In this document: piece after piece, positions 44,330 through 48,173 of the stretch
How positions within the stretch are numbered: the first letter of the stretch is position 1
How the letters are laid out: each line of letters begins with the position of its first letter
From: Suilimivivens sp964402925
GTDB lineage: Bacteria; Bacillota; Clostridia; Lachnospirales; Lachnospiraceae
Direction: 5' to 3'
Assembly: GCA_964402925.1 (NCBI GenBank)
Contig: CAYOED010000021.1
Span: 1 to 48,173 of the forward strand
Length of the DNA stretch: 48,173 nucleotides
Notes under the pieces: model-generated
Databases searched by the model: none
What the model saw: only the letters and a program-made list of their open reading frames with translations
Told to the model about the DNA's origin: nothing
Position numbers and translations under genes: made by a program

Positions 44330-45693
44330 AATTATCAGCGAAGGAAAAGGTTTCTTACGGATTAGGGGCAGTCGGAAAGGATATGGTATATATGCTTTCT
44401 GCGAGTTACATTTTGTACTATTATCAGGATATTCTGCGCGTTGATGCGATTATCATGGGAATTATCCTGATGGCGGCGAGAGTATTTGATGCATTTAATG
44501 ACCCTATTATGGGAGTGGTAGTTGCAAAGACAAGGACAAAGTGGGGAAAATTCCGGCCGTGGCTGTTAATTGGAACGATAACCAATGCAGTTATTCTGTA
44601 TATTATGTTTGCTGCGCCGCCTGCATTAAATGGCAGCGGACTTGTGGCATATGCGGCAATTGCCTATATTTTGTGGGGTGTCACATACACGATGATGGAT
44701 ATTCCGTTTTGGTCCATGATTCCGGCATTTACGGAGGGCGGCAAGGAAAGAGAGGGACTTACCACTCTTGCCCGTTCCTGTGCAGGCGTAGGATCGGCAA
44801 TCATTACGATTATTACAATGAAGTGTGTTTATATATTAGGGCAGGGAAACGAGCGTGCCGGGTTTAAATGGTTTGCCCTTATCGTAGCGATATTGTTTAT
44901 TCTTTTCACAACATTTGCCTGTATTATGATCAAAGAAAAATCTACGGTAGATGTGGATTCTCCATCTGTAAAGCAGATGTTTAAGGCATTGGTGCAAAAC
45001 GATCAGGCTATGACAGTCGTTGTTACGATTGTTCTGATCAACTGTGCACTATATATTACTTCCAATCTGCTGATCTATTTCTTTAAATATGATTTCGGAG
45101 GGGAAACATGGTATGACAGTTATACGCTGTTTAACACTTTTGGCGGTGCAATCCAGATTTTGTCTATGATGCTGTTTTTCCCGCTGCTGCGTAAATTTAT
45201 GAGCACAATGAAAGTTTTTTACTTAAGTATTGTATTGGCAGTTTTGGGGTATGTTTCCCTTCTGGTTATATCATTTACAGCTATGTCCAGCGTATATTTA
45301 TTGTTTATTCCTGGATTTCTGGTGTTTACTGCATTTGGAATGCTGACAGTGCTTACTACGGTATTTCTTGCGAATACAGTTGATTATGGAGAACTGAAAA
45401 ATAACAGACGTGACGAGAGTGTTATTTTTTCCATGCAGACTTTTGTTGTGAAGCTTGCCTCCGGTGTGGCAGCGCTGATTGCGTCCATTTGCCTGACGGT
45501 ATGCAATTTGAGTGATGATACCTCACAGGCAGCAGCGGCAGTTGATGCAGCGTCTTCTGTTGTGGGACTCCGCATGACAATGGCGCTTATTCCTATCATA
45601 GGGCTTTTGATTGCTGTAATTGTCTTTTATAAAAAATATATACTGACAGAAAGTAAGCTGAATGAAATAGAGACAGAATTGAAAACAAGATAA
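44326..45693 (+). CDS. GPH-family sugar:cation symporter
   Basis: A 455-residue membrane protein of the glycoside-pentoside-hexuronide family (MelB-like), with about 12 hydrophobic segments. The family signature VFDAFNDPIMGVVVAKTRTKWGKFRPW is nearly exact, and the later ANTVDYGELKNNRRDESVIFS motif is also typical. It should import a disaccharide or oligosaccharide with Na+ or H+. Translation is coupled to the upstream gene (ATGA overlap). Downstream hydrolases act on galactosides, so melibiose- or lactose-type sugars are likely cargo. Confidence 0.92.
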   Translation: MKLSAKEKVSYGLGAVGKDMVYMLSASYILYYYQDILRVDAIIMGIILMAARVFDAFNDPIMGVVVAKTRTKWGKFRPWLLIGTITNAVILYIMFAAPPALNGSGLVAYAAIAYILWGVTYTMMDIPFWSMIPAFTEGGKEREGLTTLARSCAGVGSAIITIITMKCVYILGQGNERAGFKWFALIVAILFILFTTFACIMIKEKSTVDVDSPSVKQMFKALVQNDQAMTVVVTIVLINCALYITSNLLIYFFKYDFGGETWYDSYTLFNTFGGAIQILSMMLFFPLLRKFMSTMKVFYLSIVLAVLGYVSLLVISFTAMSSVYLLFIPGFLVFTAFGMLTVLTTVFLANTVDYGELKNNRRDESVIFSMQTFVVKLASGVAALIASICLTVCNLSDDTSQAAAAVDAASSVVGLRMTMALIPIIGLLIAVIVFYKKYILTESKLNEIETELKTR

Positions 45694-45708
45694 ATATGGG
45701 GATGAGTT

Positions 45709-46563
45709 ATGATAAGGAGAGAGAAGGAATATTTTATTTTAGATACAAAGAATACCACGTACTGTTTTCGAGTGATGGAGACGGGGCATTTGGAGCATTT
45801 ATATTATGGGCGGAAAATTTCCCTGCCGGAGGGTAAAGGAGCAGAAGCCCTTGTAGAAAAGCAGGCTTTTATGCCCGGTAATTTGAATGCTTACGATAAA
45901 GAGCATGTCAGCTTTTCACTTGAGGATGTCTGTCTTGAAATGTCTTCTTATGGGAAAGGAGATATCAGAGAGCCTTTTATTGAGGTAGTTCATGGGGACG
46001 GAAGCTATACTTCGGACTTTTTGTTTGAAAATGCTCAGATCACTAAGGGGAAGGATGCTTTTGACACGCTTCCGGGATCTTATGATGAGACGGGGACGGC
46101 GGAACAGCTTTGCGTGGTTCTCAAGGATAAGCAGTATGGACTTACATTGCATTTATTTTATTATGTCTATCCTGATTGTGATGTGATTGCGAGAAGTGCC
46201 AGATTGATCAATGAAAGTGAAGAATGCGTAAAGCTGCTCAGATTGCTCAGTACGCAGTTGGATTTTCGTACTTCCGATTATGTTTTTACCACTTTTCAGG
46301 GGGCTTGGGCAAGGGAAATGCGGAAAGCTGATGTGTCGGTAAAAGCAGGAAAACATGTTAACTCTTCCTACACGGGAACATCATCCAGCCGTGCCAATCC
46401 GTTTGTCATGCTGAGTAAAGCAGGGACAACGGAGGATTTTGGCGACTGCTACGGTTTTAACTTGATTTACAGCGGAAACCACTATGAAGCAGTAGAGGTG
46501 GCAGTTTTGGGAAGACAAGGCTGGCAGCAGGAATCAATCCGCAGTCATTTAGTTTTCTGTTAA
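45709..46563 (+). pseudogene. 5' part of a frameshifted GH36 alpha-galactosidase
   Basis: The N-terminal beta-sandwich of a GH36 enzyme is intact up to VEVAVLG (about residue 267), including LIYSGNHYEAVEV. Then the frame is lost. In the -1 frame the family sequence resumes as KTRLAAGINPQSFSFLLKPG and continues into the second fragment (46596-48098). One base is missing from the T4/G3 run at 46505-46511; with it restored the protein would have about 796 residues. ATG follows GGGGATGAG 15 bases after the symporter gene. Confidence 0.8.
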
Positions 46564-46595
46564 AGCCGGGAGAACAGTTTGAAGCGCCTGAAGCG

Positions 46596-48098
46596 GTGAT
46601 GACCTACTCTCATCTGGGCTATAATGGAATGAGTGGGCAGATGCACCGGTTTGTCAGGGAACATATTGTCAGGGGAGAGTGGAAGAATAAAGTGCGTCCA
46701 GTGCTGCTGAATAGTTGGGAGGCATCTTATTTTGACATTAATGAAAAGAAGCTTTTGCAGCTTGCAAAAGCAGGTAAAGATGTGGGAATTGAATTGTTCG
46801 TTATGGATGATGGATGGTTTGGAGAGCGGAATGACGATACAAGTTCATTAGGAGACTGGGATGTTAATCCCCAAAAACTTCCCGGAGGACTATCCGGTTT
46901 GTGCAGGAAAATGAAGGAGCTGGGACTGGAGTTTGGTATCTGGGTTGAGCCGGAAATGGTGAATGTGAAGAGCCGGCTTTATGAGAAGCATCCTGACTGG
47001 GTGATTCAGATCCCAGGAAAACCCCATGCGGAAGGGCGTAATCAGAGAATTTTAGATTTTACCAGAACAGAAGTACAGGATTTTATCATTGAAAAAATGA
47101 GTGAAGTGTTTGCATCGGCAGATATTTCTTATGTAAAGTGGGATATGAACAGAACCTTCACGGATTATTTTTCCGCAGCGCTTCCGCCCGAGCAGCAGGG
47201 TGAGACGGCGCATCGGTACGTGATGGGATTATATCGGTGTATGAAAGAACTGACATTGCGTTTCCCCCATATTTTGTTTGAGGGCTGCTGCGCAGGAGGA
47301 AATCGGTTTGATCTGGGGATTCTCTGCTATTTTCCACAGATTTGGGCAAGCGATGATACGGATGCGCTTTGCAGGGCGGAGATTCAGAACGGTTACAGCT
47401 ACGGATATCCAATGTCGGTTCTTAGCGCGCATGTATCCGCCTGTCCGAATCATCAGACGCTGCGGATCACACCGTTGGAAACCAGATTTCAGGTGGCTTG
47501 TTTCGGCATATGCGGATATGAGTGTAATTTGTGCGACATGAAAAAGGAAGACCTTGATAAAATAAAAGAGCAGATTACACTGTATAAACAGTGGCGGGAA
47601 GTTTTGCAGACAGGCAATTTTTACAGGGGAAGAAATTTTGGGGAAAATGGCGGCACAGGAAGCTGTTTAGATAACAGTGAAGGAAATTATATGGAATGGA
47701 CCTGTGTATCCCAGGATGGCAAAAAGGCAGTAGGATTCCTGATGCAGAAGCTGGTAGTGCCTAACAGCAGATTCCATTATTATAAAGCCAAAGGGCTTTT
47801 GCCGGATGCATTGTATCATTTTTATAACAGACAGTTAAAGTATAATGTGAAGGAATTTGGGGATCTGGTGAATACAGTCGCACCTATTCATGTAAAGCCG
47901 GACTCTTTTGTTCACAATGCGATTGCAAAGTTTGTAAAGATGGACGGGGAGACGGAGGATCTGTATGCCTATGGAGATACGCTGATGTACGGAGGAGTCT
48001 GCCTTAAGCAGGCATTTGCTGGTACCGGATATAATGATCAGGTACGGTATTTTCAGGATTTTGGTTCCCGCGTGTATTTTATGGAAGCAGAGGAGTAA
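46596..48098 (+). pseudogene. 3' part of the frameshifted GH36 alpha-galactosidase: catalytic domain
   Basis: The frame is open from about 46509 and carries the whole catalytic (beta/alpha)8 barrel and C-terminal beta domain. The start of the barrel reads VLLNSWEASYFDI, followed by LFVMDDGWFG. The nucleophile Asp is in YVKWDMNRTF (codon 47142-47144) and the acid/base Asp in IWASDDTDALCR (47352-47357). No start codon with ribosome binding site is present at 46596, so it belongs to the gene starting at 45709. If the shift is a sequencing error, the enzyme removes alpha-linked galactose, for example from melibiose or raffinose-type sugars. The final 75 bases of the window show no gene. Confidence 0.85.
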
Positions 48099-48173
48099 TG
48101 ATTTGTTGCTTTTTTACATTGACCAGAGTGACGCTCTGAGAGGATAAATAATCCAACGTCGCCGCGCTCCCGC

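Noticed and set aside
1..48173. tRNA or rRNA genes
   Set aside because: I saw no cloverleaf with a TTCRA-type T arm and no ribosomal sequence while reading; a dedicated tRNA search could not be run.

Overview
The window looks like the chromosome of a Lachnospiraceae-type Clostridia (Bacillota, low-GC Gram-positive gut anaerobe). The support is indirect: strong AGGAGG-type ribosome binding sites, sigma-A promoters, lipoprotein signal peptides, LysM and wall-surface proteins, a CcpA/LacI-type operator, a feoA-feoA-feoB cluster with its Cys-rich companion, and a GPH sugar symporter with GH2 and GH36 enzymes. No rRNA, tRNA or CRISPR array was seen.

Layout. (1) 1-9650 is an AT-rich accessory stretch: a frameshifted leucine-rich-repeat lipoprotein, a divergent protein-kinase-like gene with a possible leader peptide, an AlbA_2/winged-helix regulator behind a 17-bp inverted repeat, a duplicated 56-bp gene end, an exported LysM protein, a DUF3089 lipoprotein-HAD-HD operon and a membrane-anchored DUF885 metallopeptidase. 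(2) 9660-14200 is carAB, with a clear promoter and an 8-bp gene overlap. (3) 14300-20330 is a carbohydrate ABC importer (binding protein and two permeases, no ATPase) with a 16-bp palindromic operator, followed by a chemoreceptor with a long Lys-rich N-terminal tail. (4) 20365-24030 holds an unknown protein, LysR, HAD, a small membrane protein, an alpha/beta hydrolase and a DtxR-family metalloregulator. (5) 24175-27130 is the ferrous-iron operon, divergent from the regulator, with an inverted repeat lying across its promoter. (6) 27180-31660 has a PAS-GGDEF-EAL protein, a MATE remnant and a frameshifted surface lipase with a C-terminal membrane segment and zinc ribbon. (7) 31800-34450 has a small toxin/antitoxin-like pair whose GNAT gene is cut short, then a complete IS1182-type element with inverted ends and a possible 7-bp target duplication. 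(8) 34548-39620 is a 1666-residue Cys/His-rich surface protein. (9) 39700-48098 is one long sugar operon: TetR, GH2, a GT-B-like protein, GPH symporter and GH36 alpha-galactosidase (frameshifted).

How the parts work together. The DtxR-type regulator probably controls the feo genes through the operator on their promoter. The ABC importer, controlled by a CcpA/LacI-type site, and the adjacent chemoreceptor may form a sugar uptake and sensing unit. The last operon would import a galactoside by symport and hydrolyse alpha- and beta-linked galactose inside the cell; its GT-B-like protein is the least explained member and the best candidate for new biology.

Caution: three otherwise complete genes (LRR lipoprotein, surface lipase, GH36) are each broken by one missing base in or beside a short homopolymer run. 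This looks more like a systematic sequencing error than three independent gene losses.
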